From: Gentiana macrophylla
Taxonomy: Eukaryota > Streptophyta > Magnoliopsida > Gentianales > Gentianaceae
Assembly (NCBI GenBank): GCA_026214975.1
Contig: CM047815.1
Coordinates: forward strand, 78,955,299 to 79,019,298
Length of the DNA stretch: 64,000 bases
Reading direction: 5' to 3'
Below the pieces are notes generated by a model that saw only the letters and a list, made by a program, of their open reading frames with translations, searched no databases and had not been told where the DNA came from. This document shows positions 34,195 through 46,331 of the stretch, in pieces; position 1 is the stretch's first letter, and every line of letters begins with the position of its first letter. The position numbers were made by a program, and so were the translations under genes.

Positions 34195-37100
34195 ATGGCG
34201 AGCCGCAAAGCATCTAAGGTCATATGTGAAAGCGTGCCGTGTGATTTCTGTAGCGAACAGCTAGCAGTTCTCTACTGCCGAGCTGATTCTGCTAAGCTCT
34301 GCTTGCTGTGTGACCAGCATGTTCACTCAGCTAACGCCCTTTCCCGCAAGCATCTCCGCTCACAGATCTGTGACAATTGTGGGTCTGAACCAGTCTCTAA
34401 GAGGTGCTCCACCGACAACCTCGTGCTTTGCCAGGATTGTGATTGGGACGCTCATGGTAGCTGTGCTGCCGCCTCCACGCACGTTCGAAACCCTGTCGAA
34501 GGCTTTTCCGGCTGCCCATCTGCTTTTGAGCTTGCTTCAGCTTGGGGTTTGGAGTTTGAGGATAAAAAGCCTCAGCCTTTGCTAGATTCTGGCTCTAATT
34601 GGACAGATGGATACCTTGACTTGTGGATGAATGGGAAGGAGGATTCGTCTTCGTTATTGTTGCAGGATCTTATGGTACCAAATAATCATAATCCCGCATT
34701 TAATTATTCAAATTACTTGGGGGAAGGGACCAAGAAGCAGAGCCCCAGCTGTGGGAGGCAGAAGCAGGTCATTATGAAGCAGCTGTTAAGGTTGCTGGAG
34801 AGGAATTTTATGGATGTTGGTAGTGGTGGTCGTACTGGTACTGAACCCGTGGCTGATGAACTAGGGCCAGATACTCCGAATGACAGTGGTGGTGGTGACG
34901 GTGGAGGGGTTTGGCAGGGAGATGAAGTTGTTGGATTAAATGGTGATTGTTGCAATGGTGCTGTGGACTCAGTGAGTCAGCAATTTCAGCACCAACCACA
35001 GAACGGAACATTTATGTCATTGGTTATGACGCCACCGGTGGCAGCTAATCCCAAGGAAACTGATCTAATGATGGAGAGAAACATGTCATGGAACAACAGC
35101 AATCGTGAACGTGATCCAGTGACTCAGGTTATTTTCTATAGCAACCAGTTGTGAATTTAACGTTCTGGTGTCTATTTTTTTTCCTGGTTAGTAGATTACC
35201 AGTGATTTCAGACTGTATATAATATAGCTCATGATTGGATATAGTACTCAATGATTTCTGACATTGTTCTGTTCGGAGATGCATTTCTTTGGGGTAATGT
35301 TTATTGCTTTGTCTGATGGTTATTCCTCAGATCTTGTATTTGTAACTAGTATTAATTATGGTGGCAGTGGAACATTAGGAAGGGTTGAACTTCTTTGTGG
35401 AGGGTATTGATACTGGGCACTGGAGAAATGATGCCGTATACAGCCCATTTATCACAAGTCTGGCTTTTGCCAACATGTCCCTCTTAAGACTGTTCTACTC
35501 TCTTTCATGCCCTGTCATTGATTCCATTATCTTTTCCAGGTGATGTGAATTTAAATATGGTGGTAAGGGCCATTATGTCTGTTTGCATAGTGATGCTTGC
35601 CGGTATCACCGGAATAATTTCCATGCAAACAGTTCAAACACAGAGAGAGTGCTATTTTTCTAGTTATGTTTCAAGCTGATGTAGGACAGGACCGGGAGAA
35701 CCAAGTTCGTTATCGCATTTAACGGACGAGGGTGATTGATATCGCTCAATCGGACGAAAAACTCAAGAAGCATAGGCTTCACCTGTGTTTGCTATGTCTT
35801 AGAAGTGCCAGTTTACTCTGTGTGATAACACTCACCATTGAATTGTTAGATCCTTTTTCTAACCGCTGTGTTGATATGTATATGGATGTCTTATGGGCTT
35901 GGACACACTTCTCTCTTTGCTTTGAAACTTCAACAATTTCCCATCCGACTTCTCATGAAACTGTGTATAGAAAAACATAGACTTTCCTTAACGCATAGAG
36001 AACCTGCAAATTGAAAAGAATATTACCTTGGGATTCTGATTAATGTGCTTACTTTTCATTGGGAGAGTGGGAGATATCGGTTCCCAAGCTTTTAGTTTAC
36101 ATTGTTTAACGCCTCATTGTGCAGAAAGGAGTTCAAAGAGGATCTATCTACTTTTTTGTCTCTATATTCGTATTCCCCTCTATAGATTCTTTTGTGATTA
36201 GACTTCTTTTTCTTATTATCAGGCACTTGGATTGCTCTGACTCAGTTGTTGCAAATTTACTTTTGCAGATATGGGATTTTAATTTAGGGCAGTCGAGGGA
36301 GACCGTGAAATCTGATGATGCAGTTGATGTTGGCTACAATATTAATGACGTTGGATACATGATGAGCAGTTACTCTGAACTCCTTAAAGATGCATCTTTA
36401 GCTTCTACGACAGGATTAGAGCTCTCTGGATTTAGCTGCTCAATAGGACAAGAAAATGTCAAAGGGTTTGGTGTAAGTAATTCTGCATTTTCCAAGTTTT
36501 GAAATTAACTTGACCAATCTCGATATAAATATTTCTGAGCATTTTCTTGCAACTCAATTTTCTATTTACAGTGCATTGCCTGTTTCTGCTATTGACACGC
36601 TCGACTTCTCGAGGAATAGAGCAGCATGTAAACATGCACTTTTATTTGTTCTGAAATTTTGGTGGTTTCGGTTTCCTGATTTCAAATTTATTTGGTGAAG
36701 TTTCTTAGAAATGTGCATGGTGAAGAGAAGCATGGTATCACTAACTTGTGATCCTCTTCCTTACTCCCATTCACTATATATAAGTATAAAAGTCAAGTTT
36801 AATCTAATGATCTTATCTAAAGTTAAACATATCAATTATTATCACTTTCTATCCTTATCACTGTGTCCTGATCTTTTCATCTTCTTATCTCTTTACACTG
36901 CCCTTTAAGTTGGGACATACCTGCCTAACTTGCTCTAAGACATAATCAAGATTAATGTTGTTCCCCGTCACAAGCATAAAAGAAAACGTATCATGTATCG
37001 AATGATGGTCTTCTAAGCTAATTGTTGTAAATGATGAGTATTTTGGTGCTTGTGCTTCAAGATGATGGTCAATGAGGTTGTCGTTTTTGTACTTTAAAGG

Positions 37101-38785
37101 AATAAGAAGGAGAAAGTTGTGATGGAGTTTTGACTTGATAAGCTTCAGAATTCACACGACTAGAGTAGACTAGACTGCCCCTCTCCCCCCTAAGCAACAT
37201 ACCCAAGAGCACGTATATTCAACAGTGAAGATGACACGGTTCATAGCTCTTAGTCCACAACCTCTTTGCTCTTGGCTCCTTGGCTCCTTGGCTCATGACT
37301 TCTCTTGACTTTTTAGGTTCATGACTTCTCTTGACTCTTGGCTCATGGCTTCTCTTGTCACTTTGGTTCATGGCTTTAGGCTTGTGGATTCTGGGCTCTA
37401 GGCCCATGGCTTCTTAGCTCGTGGCTGCCTCTTGGGTGATGTCTTCCCTGTGACTCAATTATAACATGGCTCTTAGCTTTTGTTGCCAGAAGTCTGATGA
37501 ATATTCACATTGTTTTCAAGTCTGGTGTTGGTGGCGGCAAAATCACCGAAGAAAAGGTGTTTGCCACCATTCCGGGTTGCTTTTCCAATGAGTCAGAGTG
37601 GATATAGACTGAAAAGCTCCACACTTAACTGAAAAAGATTTCAAAGTCTGAACTTTAATTGTGAGCTATTAAATTAATGGAAATATACGGCTGGAGAGAG
37701 AGGGAGAGGGAGAGGGAGAGAGAGAAACCTCTATCACTTTCTATCCTTCTCACTTTTAACAAAGTTCTACAGTACTATCACGACATCATAGTGTCGACTT
37801 TAGAACCGTTAGATCATGTTAAGACATACATTATATGCATGATCGATCGGTCTCAAAGGCAGCAGAGTATAATGACAGCACTACAGAAATTTTCAATTGC
37901 CAACTTCAGTTTACTTGTAATGTTACATAAAAAAAGTGCTAGTGAAAAAGTATGTAATGAAGGATCATTTTGTGCTATACTTGGGAGCTAGGATGCATGG
38001 ATACTTAAAACTTGTAAGCGTGTCCCGTATCCAATACGTATCAGATACCGATACACGCCGGATACTCAGTTGGATACATATTAGGGGCCAATCTACCTTT
38101 TTCAAAAGTTTGACACGTTATGGGATACACGTATATTGACTACAGATACAGATGTCCGAAGAACGAGATGCTTAAAGAATGACTTTGAACCTTAATATGT
38201 TTTGTCCTTTTATGCCCAATGTTACCCATCCAATGGTGTGGTGCAATAGAGTCTCTCTGTAAAAAGAATTATCTCAGTTTGAGAGTGTGATATGATTTCT
38301 CTTCTCTTCAGAGCTGATTCTTTTTTAATATACAATTTAAAATATTTTCTATTAATCTGGCAATATGCAGAAGTCATATAAAGGTAGCCAGGGGTCTGCA
38401 ACATCTGGGAGCAACATTTTGCCTGAAACAAGGACGAGATCAGGTTCAGAAGATTATCATTTCTTGGATCAAAGCGTTGTTGTGAAAAGTGAATGCAACA
38501 ACAACACAGCTGCATTAGTGAAAGCTGATTTGGAATTACTGGCCAAGAACAGAGGCAGTGCCATGCAACGCTATATGGAGAAGAAGAAAACAAGAAGGTT
38601 CAATTTTACAAAATACACATATCATAACGTAACATTCAAAGAAAGTTGTCTGAGGAATGCTCTGTTTTTGTTACAATTGCAGATATGATAAGCACATTCG
38701 TTACGAGTCTAGGAAAGCAAGAGCAGACACAAGACGGCGTGTTAAGGGCCGTTTTGTTAAGGCTACTGAAGCTCCAGAAGGGTAG
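34195..38785 (+). CDS. CONSTANS-like B-box zinc finger protein with CCT domain
   Basis: Transcriptional regulator of the COL/BBX family (clade of Arabidopsis COL9-COL15), nuclear, probably in light or flowering-time control. Predicted exons: 34195-35127, 36269-36472, 38371-38597, 38683-38785; all introns GT-AG, total 488 codons plus stop. B-box 1: C16, C19, C28, D31, C36, C39, D40, H44, H53. B-box 2: C59, C62, C71, D74, C79, C82, D83, H87, H96, so both are complete. The clade motif [16 protein letters not shown] follows. A Gly/Asn/Gln-rich middle ends at [10 protein letters not shown] (exon 2). The C-terminal CCT domain (about 440-482: [19 protein letters not shown], then RVKGRFVKA) spans exons 3-4. 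The ATG at 34195 (MASRK) was preferred over an in-frame ATG at 34150 because family members start this way. Introns of 1141, 1898 and 85 bp. Reading frame intact throughout. Confidence 0.92.
35128..36268 (+). other. Intron 1 of the COL gene
   Basis: Donor CAG|GTTATT, acceptor TTTTGCAG. If retained, translation stops after nine codons (TGA at 35152-35154), giving a protein of about 320 residues with both B-boxes but no CCT domain. Frames inside (35732-35980) are not genes. Confidence 0.75.
36473..38370 (+). other. Intron 2 of the COL gene
   Basis: Donor GGT|GTAAGT, acceptor CAATATGCAG. Contains a GC-richer minisatellite (37210-37445) and a GA microsatellite (37691-37724). A second acceptor-like site near 36571 precedes a short stretch that would introduce a stop in one phase, so skipping it is preferred. 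Confidence 0.7.
37210..37445. repeat. Minisatellite in COL intron 2
   Basis: Irregular units of about 25-30 bp built on GGCTCATGRCTTCTCTTG and TGGCTCCT, six to eight copies. Open frames across it are repeat artefacts. Confidence 0.7.
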
Positions 38786-39010
38786 TCTTGTCCCTATCCT
38801 GTGGCGAATGGCTCCTTGAATACAAGCCTCAAGGTGCCTTTTTCTCTGTAAAGTCATGTCTTTTGTATTATTAATTAATTTAACTCCTATACAACAAATA
38901 GTTTTATGGAACTGTTTTCTTTCTTGGTGGATCAAATATCTTATTTGATTCTTTAGCTCTATGTATTATCTCTTCTGAGTGAACTATTTGCGTATTGAGA
39001 ATCTTCACGA
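38786..39010 (+). other. 3' untranslated region of the COL gene
   Basis: Follows the TAG at 38783-38785. T-rich with ATTATTAATTAATTTAA near 38867-38884, which may serve as a near-upstream polyadenylation element. The exact cleavage site is not determinable. Confidence 0.45.
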
Positions 39011-40074
39011 TACAACCATTGTTGTAGGAATGTTGTATCACCAAATTTCATGTGTAAACAGTTCCAAGCTCTGGAAGTCTGAGTACTGCTGGAAATGAAA
39101 TGTGCATTGAATTAGTATCCTTAGATATTCTCTCTATAGCAAAAGGTTCTCTTGAGAAATCTACCTGAACATGCTGATACCTTACTGTGCTTATGTAGCT
39201 GATACGACGAGTTGATGGATGTAACGACTTGAACCATAGGCAATGTTGAAGTGGGCCCAGCTCTGCTCGAACGCACACATCTCGCGAACAAGATAAAAGA
39301 GCAGAAGTCTAAAAGAAACAACATAATTAGAATGCCTATGAGGCCACCGGCTTGATTCTCCTCCGGCGCACACTACGTTGAAAGAGCTTTCGCTGCGCTT
39401 TACCCCTCGAGTAGAGCCGATCAGAAAGACGACCCGGCAGTAACTCCTGATTACGGATCAATGGCCCGGATACGTGCTTTAAGCAAAAAGAATGTGCAAA
39501 CTGCAGAATTCGACACATGCATTAAATTTCAGAACTAATCTGACTCAACATTGAAAAATGGAACAAAAAATACAAATTTTGAAATCCAGACTCACTGCAA
39601 GTGCGGGCCACGTCGGAACCGAATCCCTAGAATTCCTCTCTCTTCTTGCAAATATAATCTACGTTTCCAAGGAAACAAAATCATAATTCAATACTAGCAA
39701 AATTTTCAAAATAATTACATAAATTCAATTCCACTAGAATAACAAATACAATTAGTATACTATCTAGTGTTCTAATAGAAGGACACAAAAATGACATAAC
39801 ACTCAAAAGCGCCGTGTGCACTACTCAAGAAAACAAAAGCACAAATATCAAAAAAAAAAAAATGAGGAAACATCTTAAACATGGTATCTAAGAAACATAA
39901 GACAACTCTCTTCTATGCGTTCTTCTCATGTCTTCTTGATCTTTACATGATCTCATCTGAAATGTTAATGTAAGTCGTGAGGGTAAAGAAAATGTAATTA
40001 AATGTCACCTTAAGCCTCTAAGATCTAATCTAATCCTCATTTGAGACACATGTGGTTGATCAACTACAAAAACC
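39011..40074. other. Unassigned region with a GC-richer island, possibly a gypsy 3' end/LTR
   Basis: 39190-39530 is clearly richer in G+C than its surroundings and carries overlapping short minus-strand frames (including RNQELLPGRLSDRLYSRGKA), none recognised. Because the minus-strand gypsy pol remnant at 40075-41302 points this way, the stretch could be its 3' untranslated region and LTR; an organellar insertion is an alternative. No second LTR copy was found. Confidence 0.3.
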
Positions 40075-41302
40075 AAGATTAGATCTCAAGCCGCCTTAAG
40101 CCTCTCTTTCACTATGGCAACTTTGTCAATCGTATCTTACACAAGCTGAGGTCCTATGAACCGACCCTCTCTCTAACTTCATCCTAGAAGAGAGGTGATA
40201 TGCACTTCATTCTATAAAGCATTTCATATGGAGCCATCTTGATGCTGGAGTGTTAGAGTTATTATATGCAAATCCTAACGAAAAGTCAAATATTGAACCC
40301 ATTTGCCCTTATACTCAAGGACACACGCTCTCAACCTATCCCGTAAAGTCTGAATAGTCCGTTCTGACTGGCCATCTGTCTGTGGATGAAATGTCGTATT
40401 GAACTTCACATGTGTTCGTAAATTTTCTTGCAAACCTTTCCAAATCTCAAAAGTGTACTTTGTGTCTATGTCGAATACAATGGCAAGGAACGCCATGAAG
40501 TCTTACCATCTCACTGGCATACATTTGTGCTTAGTCATCAAGTGAAGTACCACTTTTGATAGGTAAGAATTGTGTAGACTTAGTCAATCTATCCACTATC
40601 ACCCAAATGACATTCACATTACCCTTTCCCCGAGGCAACCCTATGATGAAGACCATGGTAATTCCATAACATTTCCGCAAAGGTACCTCTAAGGGCTTAA
40701 GAAACCAGATGGTCTCTTATGCTCTGTTTTTACTTTCTGGAAAATGGCACACTCAGATACGAACTTAGCAATACTTCTCTTCATCTTGCGCCACCAAAAA
40801 TGGCCTTTGAGGTCATAATACATTTTGGTATTTCCTGAATGAACTGTGAATCCTGATTGATGAGCCTTTGACAAGATTTCTTCAAGTAACCCCGCAACTC
40901 GAGGCCCACACAAACAACCTTGAAACCAACCATTTGCACGTAGCTAAACTTCTCAGTAGGCTCTTGAGTAACCATATTCTTCACTCTTCGTAAGAAAGAG
41001 TCCCTGCAAAGCTTCATTGTTCTTCCCAATCAAATCTGACTGAGCTATCGAGGTTGAAACCACTGAGCTAGATGTCGACATTACCACACCTGCATTTAAG
41101 CCGGGTCAAACTCTTTGATTAACTTAGGAACTGCTATCAACGATAAAATTGTCCTTGAAGATGAATTTCTTCCGAAAGCATCTATTACATCGTTAGCCTT
41201 CCACATATGATAGTTTATGGAAAGGTCATAGCCTTTGGTCTGATTTAACTTTGTAAATCCATTGTAATCAAACTTTAATTCGCTGCTCTTGGAACTCCTC
41301 AA
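40075..41302 (-). pseudogene. Chromovirus-type gypsy RNase H to integrase remnant
   Basis: Minus strand, in order: RNase H end (KGYDLSINYHMWKANDVIDA, 41096-41302); integrase zinc-binding domain (KAHQSGFTVH... and CAIFQKVKTEHKRPSG, 40689-40913); core C-terminal part with FHPQTDGQSERTIQTLRD (40275-40496), which holds the catalytic Glu; then HSSIKMAPYEMLYRMKC (about 40210-40260). These strings are typical of Tekay/Del chromoviruses. Missing pieces (the core Asp motifs near 40500-40690) and frame breaks make it non-functional. It ends abruptly at 41288 where plus-strand copia sequence begins. Confidence 0.85.
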
Positions 41303-42700
41303 CAGAATGGTGTTACAAAAAAAGAATAGAACTCTTCAAGAGGCTACTAGAACAATGCTCATTGAGTATAAGATGCCAAGATTCTTGATGGCTGAAGCAA
41401 CAGCTTGTGCATGTTTTATTGCTTAACATGGTCATCATTAGAAATACTCTGATGAAAACCCCTTATAAATTAATCAAAGAGAGGTCTCTTAAGGTTGGTT
41501 ATTTCCATGTCTTTGTGTGCAAATGTTATGTGCTGAATGATCGAAATCAATTGGACAAGTTTGCTCATAAGTCTACCAAATGTGTTTTCATTGTCTATTC
41601 TGAGAATTCAAAAGCACATAGATGTTATAATCCTGAGACAGTGAGAGTTGTTGAATTTCTTCATGTTTCTTTTGGTTGAGTGTTCTGATAAAACTAATGA
41701 GAATGCTGCATATCTTAGTACAAAGATGACCATGTCGCAATTAAAATGTGATGATGATTGACTCAGAACAATGATATAACATCTTCAAATGTTGAGCATC
41801 ATCTTGCACCTAATGCTATGCAACCTAAGATAAATGTTGATGAGTTTGCACCATCAAATCTTAAATTAGAACAAGAAGTTGATGAAACTAGACAAATGAT
41901 ACATGAGACAGAGTGGTATAGAAGTCACCCTAGAGTTCTAATCGTTGGTGAAGCCTTCACTGGTGTAAGGACAAGAAGGTCCCCAATTACACTAGAACAT
42001 CATTGTTTTCATTCATTGGTATCCACAATTGAGCCAAAGAAGTTAAAGAGGCACTTCAGGATGCAGATTCTATCCTTGCTGTTATAAAGAATTAAATCAA
42101 TTTACAAGACATGATGTGTGGCAATTGATGTCTCTACCGAAGATAAGAGTGCAATTGAAACAAGATTGATGTTCAAAACAAAATGAATGAGAATGGAGAA
42201 ATCACAAGAAACAAGGCTGTATGTGTTGCTTAGGGTTACAATCAACAAAAGTAAATTGACTTTGATGAATCTTATGATTCTGTGGCAAGACTTGAAGCAA
42301 TTCGAATGCTGATCTCAATTGCAAACTTGTGTGACTTCAAACTGTTTCTGATGGATGTGAAGTCTGCTTTTCTGAATGATCACTAGGGTTGCTTATGTGA
42401 ATCAACCTCATGGTTTGAGGATAAGACACATCTTGATCATGTCTACAAGTTAAAGAAGGTTTTATATGGTCTGAGATAGGCACGCAAATCTTGGTATGGC
42501 AAGTTAACTTCTTATCTCTTGTCTAAAGGTTTTGTGAAAGAAAACAAGATTTGTTAATAGTTCAATGTTATATAGTTGATATTATTTTCTCGCTCTACTA
42601 ACCCTAATTTGTGCAAGAAGTTTGAATCTATAATGACCAAAGAGTTTGAGATGTCATCCATAGTGAGTTGACTTGATCTTTTACGGTTGCAAGTGAAGCA
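41289..42700 (+). pseudogene. Copia integrase-RT remnant (SIRE-like)
   Basis: Plus strand: LGTPQQNGV and KNRTLQEATRTML (integrase core end, from 41292), then a C-terminal domain at 41407-41679 (TPYKLIKERSLKVGYFHVF, KCYVLNDRNQLDKF), then RT blocks from about 42130 (NENGEITRNKAVCVA, FDESYDSVARLEAIRMLIS, LMDVKSAFLND, KLKKVLYGLR) broken by several stops. The YVDD box near 42575 is degenerate. Both ends are abrupt and no LTRs were found. Confidence 0.85.
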
Positions 42701-42847
42701 GCATAAATGAGAGAATGTTGGCTTGAATAGTATAGATGACTTGGAGGGGAAGAGAGTGTTAGGTGTGACTAGCAGAGAAATGTATGATGGGGGGAGAATA
42801 CGTGAAAAAAATTGATTGATGAGATTAATTAAAGTGTATTGACGAAG
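42701..42847. other. Short junction between retroelements
   Basis: No recognised feature between the copia remnant and the following gypsy LTR. Confidence 0.4.
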
Positions 42848-43445
42848 GTCGGACCAACACCTCGCTATGTGTCACCCCCATAAAGATTCAGCAATGATTG
42901 ATGAGAGAGTTCGCTTTCTTAAGGGCCAAGGGCCCCAACCAAGAATCCGAGTCGAGCCCTCGCCGGTTTGTGTCTTCCCGACCTCTCGCAGTCACCCAAC
43001 ATATAGAAGAATTCACCCGCTTAGCCCGGCCTCGCATGCCACCGGGCCATTTACCATGTGCGCAATTAATCGATGAATCTGAAGGAATCCTCACCATAAA
43101 GACTTTGATTATCTATTCTAATCAAGATGATTATCTCCTACAATCAAGAGATCAAACCGTGAATTATCCATTCCTTAGGGAGCACGAAATCAGAGTCCAA
43201 CAAGGACACGACCTATGATGGCCTAGGGCATAACGTCCCCATATAAAAAATCCCTAAAGAACTACGGAGACTTGATTCCTGAACATTTACAGGATACGTA
43301 GGCAGCTTGAGATCCAGTTTCTCAAGTCCAGTCTAAAACCACCATAAAACACCCCCCGTTTCACATCTTTTCTAAGATTCCACCTTGAATAGATTGTCAC
43401 TAGGATAAATCGGCCTCATATCCAAGCACCCGACGATTTCCAACA
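42848..43445 (+). repeat. 5' LTR of the Tat-like element
   Basis: Aligns with 51928-52520 over its length (shared ACCATGTGCGCAATTAATCG, GAACTACGGAGACTTGATTC). Ends CCAACA. A TATA-like ATATAAAAAA lies at 43241-43250. A possible primer site TGGTGCTGAAGGAGG follows at 43453-43467; I could not assign it to a tRNA. Confidence 0.75.
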
Positions 43446-44514
43446 TCGCAATTGGTGCTGAAGGAGGGTTCATTCTTACTAATGGTCTCGCTCAAATTTC
43501 CAAAATCAACATGGTGACAACACGACAACAAAGCATAAACAACAACAACGCTAACGATGAAACAACCTCTAACGCCAACAACAACCCAAAATCAACAAAG
43601 CAGGAGGAAATATCCTTTGACGCTACCCATCAAGCATTGGTGGATCGGGCTGGTGTCTTTAGATGCCGCCACCAAACAAAGCCATCCTCGATGCCATCAG
43701 AGTAGATGAAGATGAGGAAGACGAGGATCTAGAACAAGAGGATCCTTTAAACGAAGATGAACACGAACAAGATCTACAAGGGGAAGGTCTGTTGGAGGAG
43801 GACCTACAAGAGCAGAGTTTGGAGGAAGAAGATCCAGATGAGGAATCATGGGAGGAAACACCTCCCCCTCATCCAAAGCCCAAACGGGCCAAAAAAAGTA
43901 ACGTCTCATCCTCTTCCAACCGTGGTAAACAACCAATAGATCCCCGAGAAATGGAAGCGCCAGGCCGGGCAAGTGCCATGTTAGGAAGAAGGTCCACGGA
44001 TCGCACATTTGTATCCCCCTTTAGTGAACAAGTGGACAATTATCCCCAACTAGCAAGGTTTAAAGTGCCAAAATTGGAGTCATACGACGGAACCAAGGAT
44101 CCATAGGATCACCTGTTTCAATATTTGACTCACATAAATCTCGACTACGCCGCGGACGAGATAAAGTGCAAAGCCTTTCCTGCACTGCTAACTGGTCGAG
44201 CTCGAGAATGGTTTAAAAGAATTCTAGCCAGGACGATCTCCAACTTCAAAATGTTGGGAAAAATGTTTCTCAACGCTTTCATCACGCTGCCGCTTTCGTA
44301 GGAACCCCACCTATCTCTGCTTACTTCTCAAACAGACCATGCACTCTCAAACAGAAAAAGACGAAACCACGCCGCAATACCTGAAGCGGTTCAGTGAGGA
44401 ATAATTGCAAGTTCAGGACGCCGATTACCATATTCGGATTGCTTCTTTTGTGCCAGGACTACGAGAAGGGAGGCTATACGCCAAGTTGAATAGTAAACTT
44501 CCTGTGTCAATGGA

Positions 44515-44519
44515 GAGTG
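44515..44519. repeat. Target-site duplication GAGTG, left copy
   Basis: GAGTG here and at 46332-46336, immediately outside the LTR ends. Confidence 0.88.
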
Positions 44520-46331
44520 TGTTGTGTGTAATGCCCGAAAGAAAATTTTGTATTTGTTTTATTTAATAAATGAAATGATATTATTATTCATATTTATTCT
44601 TCTCATATTCACCAATGTGACAATAGTATTTACACTACGTAAAACCCTAAAATATATCGCTTATGTAATCACTTAACTCAAAGGTGTAATGGGATATACA
44701 CGGAGGATTGAGTTAAGAAGATGTACTTTAAATACAATTAGCCCGTAGTGAAGTTAATCGAGAGTATCGGGTCTCTCCTTTAACGTGCTATTAATGCGCC
44801 TGCAACACAATAGTGTGATCGCCTTATCCGACTTTCGTTAAGAGAACCTAGCTGGGGCATTTATATATGATAGATATATCATATAGTATCGGACCGATTT
44901 GATTAGAGTTCACGATATAATTCCGTAATCGAGAAGTCTTATCGAATCAATCGATGATCATATTTATGGATATATCTTAATCCTGAGGTGATCACAACCA
45001 ACCGCTTGAATCGCATGAGGTTTGACTTGACGGTTAAGGATTACACTTAGTCTGTGATCCGAATTACCCCATCTTGGCATTGTAATCGATTGAGTGAGTA
45101 GTCCAGTTATCACAGATACGGAATCCATTCCTTCCATTTATGGAAGTAGATGACGCCTCTTTATTTGTTAATCCTAGAAACTGATCGATCGCATTTGAGT
45201 TCATATTACACCGATTAGCTACCAAATGAGTTGTATGAATTAATTGATCACTAGGGGTTAATGGTAAATAATGATAAGAGGTTCTAAAAAGTGGTTAACG
45301 GTAACTTCCCGATTTAGAATGAACAAATTATGAGGATTAATCCATATGTAATGATTATATCAATGGACGCTATTATCATTCTCGTGAGGAGATAAATATA
45401 ATCTCATAATCGGAGGAGTGCAAATACGGGATTATGGTGACATATTCTGTGATTGATTTATCGAATATACTTATTCTCGCTCGTAAGATATTATTTATTT
45501 GATTTATCGGAGCCTCTGATTATTAGTCCATGGTCCCCGACGTGCCTCCAATATAGCATAGCTATTCTCGGACGTCGAATCCTAATAATATTAATTTAGT
45601 TCTTATTAGAATTTAATGAAAACGATATGTGAATTAATTGTTTAGTGAACTATTAAATTAGTTGGGCTAAATAATTAAATATGTGAAAAGACACTTTTCA
45701 CAATCTTGGCAAATTAGTAAGATGGTTTAAAATTAACATTGACTAGGTCAATGACAATTTTCGCCAAGAGCATTGATTTAGGAAACAAGAAATTGTTTTA
45801 AGATGTGCACAGACAAAATATTTATTGGATAAATATTTATGGTAAGAAATAAAGATAAATATTATTCTAGATTTGTTCTAGAATATTATGGGATTATCTT
45901 TTATTTATTGGATTTATTTATTTGCAAAATAAAATCCTTGGAGGACAAGGATTACTCTCCTATATAAAGAGAGTTCTCCCAAGCCTTACACACAACATAA
46001 AATTCGACTTCATCTCTTAGAGAGAGTAAGAGATAATTTTCGGCCAAGGGGAGAGAAAGGGAAAATATTGGAGGTTTTTCCGGGTAGCATATCGGGAGGA
46101 TTCGAGACGAGAATTTCCTTCCACCGGGAGTTGCTTGGATCACACGTGCGGAAGATCGTGGTGCTCTTCACACTATCCTTTGTACTTCCTATTGCGGTTC
46201 TTCTACTTGGATTTTGAGATCCAAGAGGTATGTTCTACAACCCCCTTGTAGAGTAGATCTAGTTATTTTATTACGTGTAAATTTATAGATCTAGATCCTT
46301 AAATCGCCTGCTATGGATGGTATTACTAACA
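44520..46331 (+). repeat. Solo LTR of the copia-type TGTTAGG family
   Basis: 1812 bp, TGTTGTGTGTAATGCCCG to TTACTAACA, with a perfect 5-bp duplication (GAGTG). It interrupts the gag frame; removing LTR plus one duplication leaves the frame open, so it inserted into a then-coherent gag and was reduced to a solo LTR by recombination. TATA box TATATAAAGAGAGTTC at 45960-45975. The minus-strand frame at 45952-46143 is LTR sequence. Confidence 0.9.

Noticed and set aside
36571..36630. Possible extra COL exon after TTTACAG
   Set aside because: Exons 2 and 3 join in phase without it, and in one phase it introduces a stop. It cannot be excluded without transcript data.
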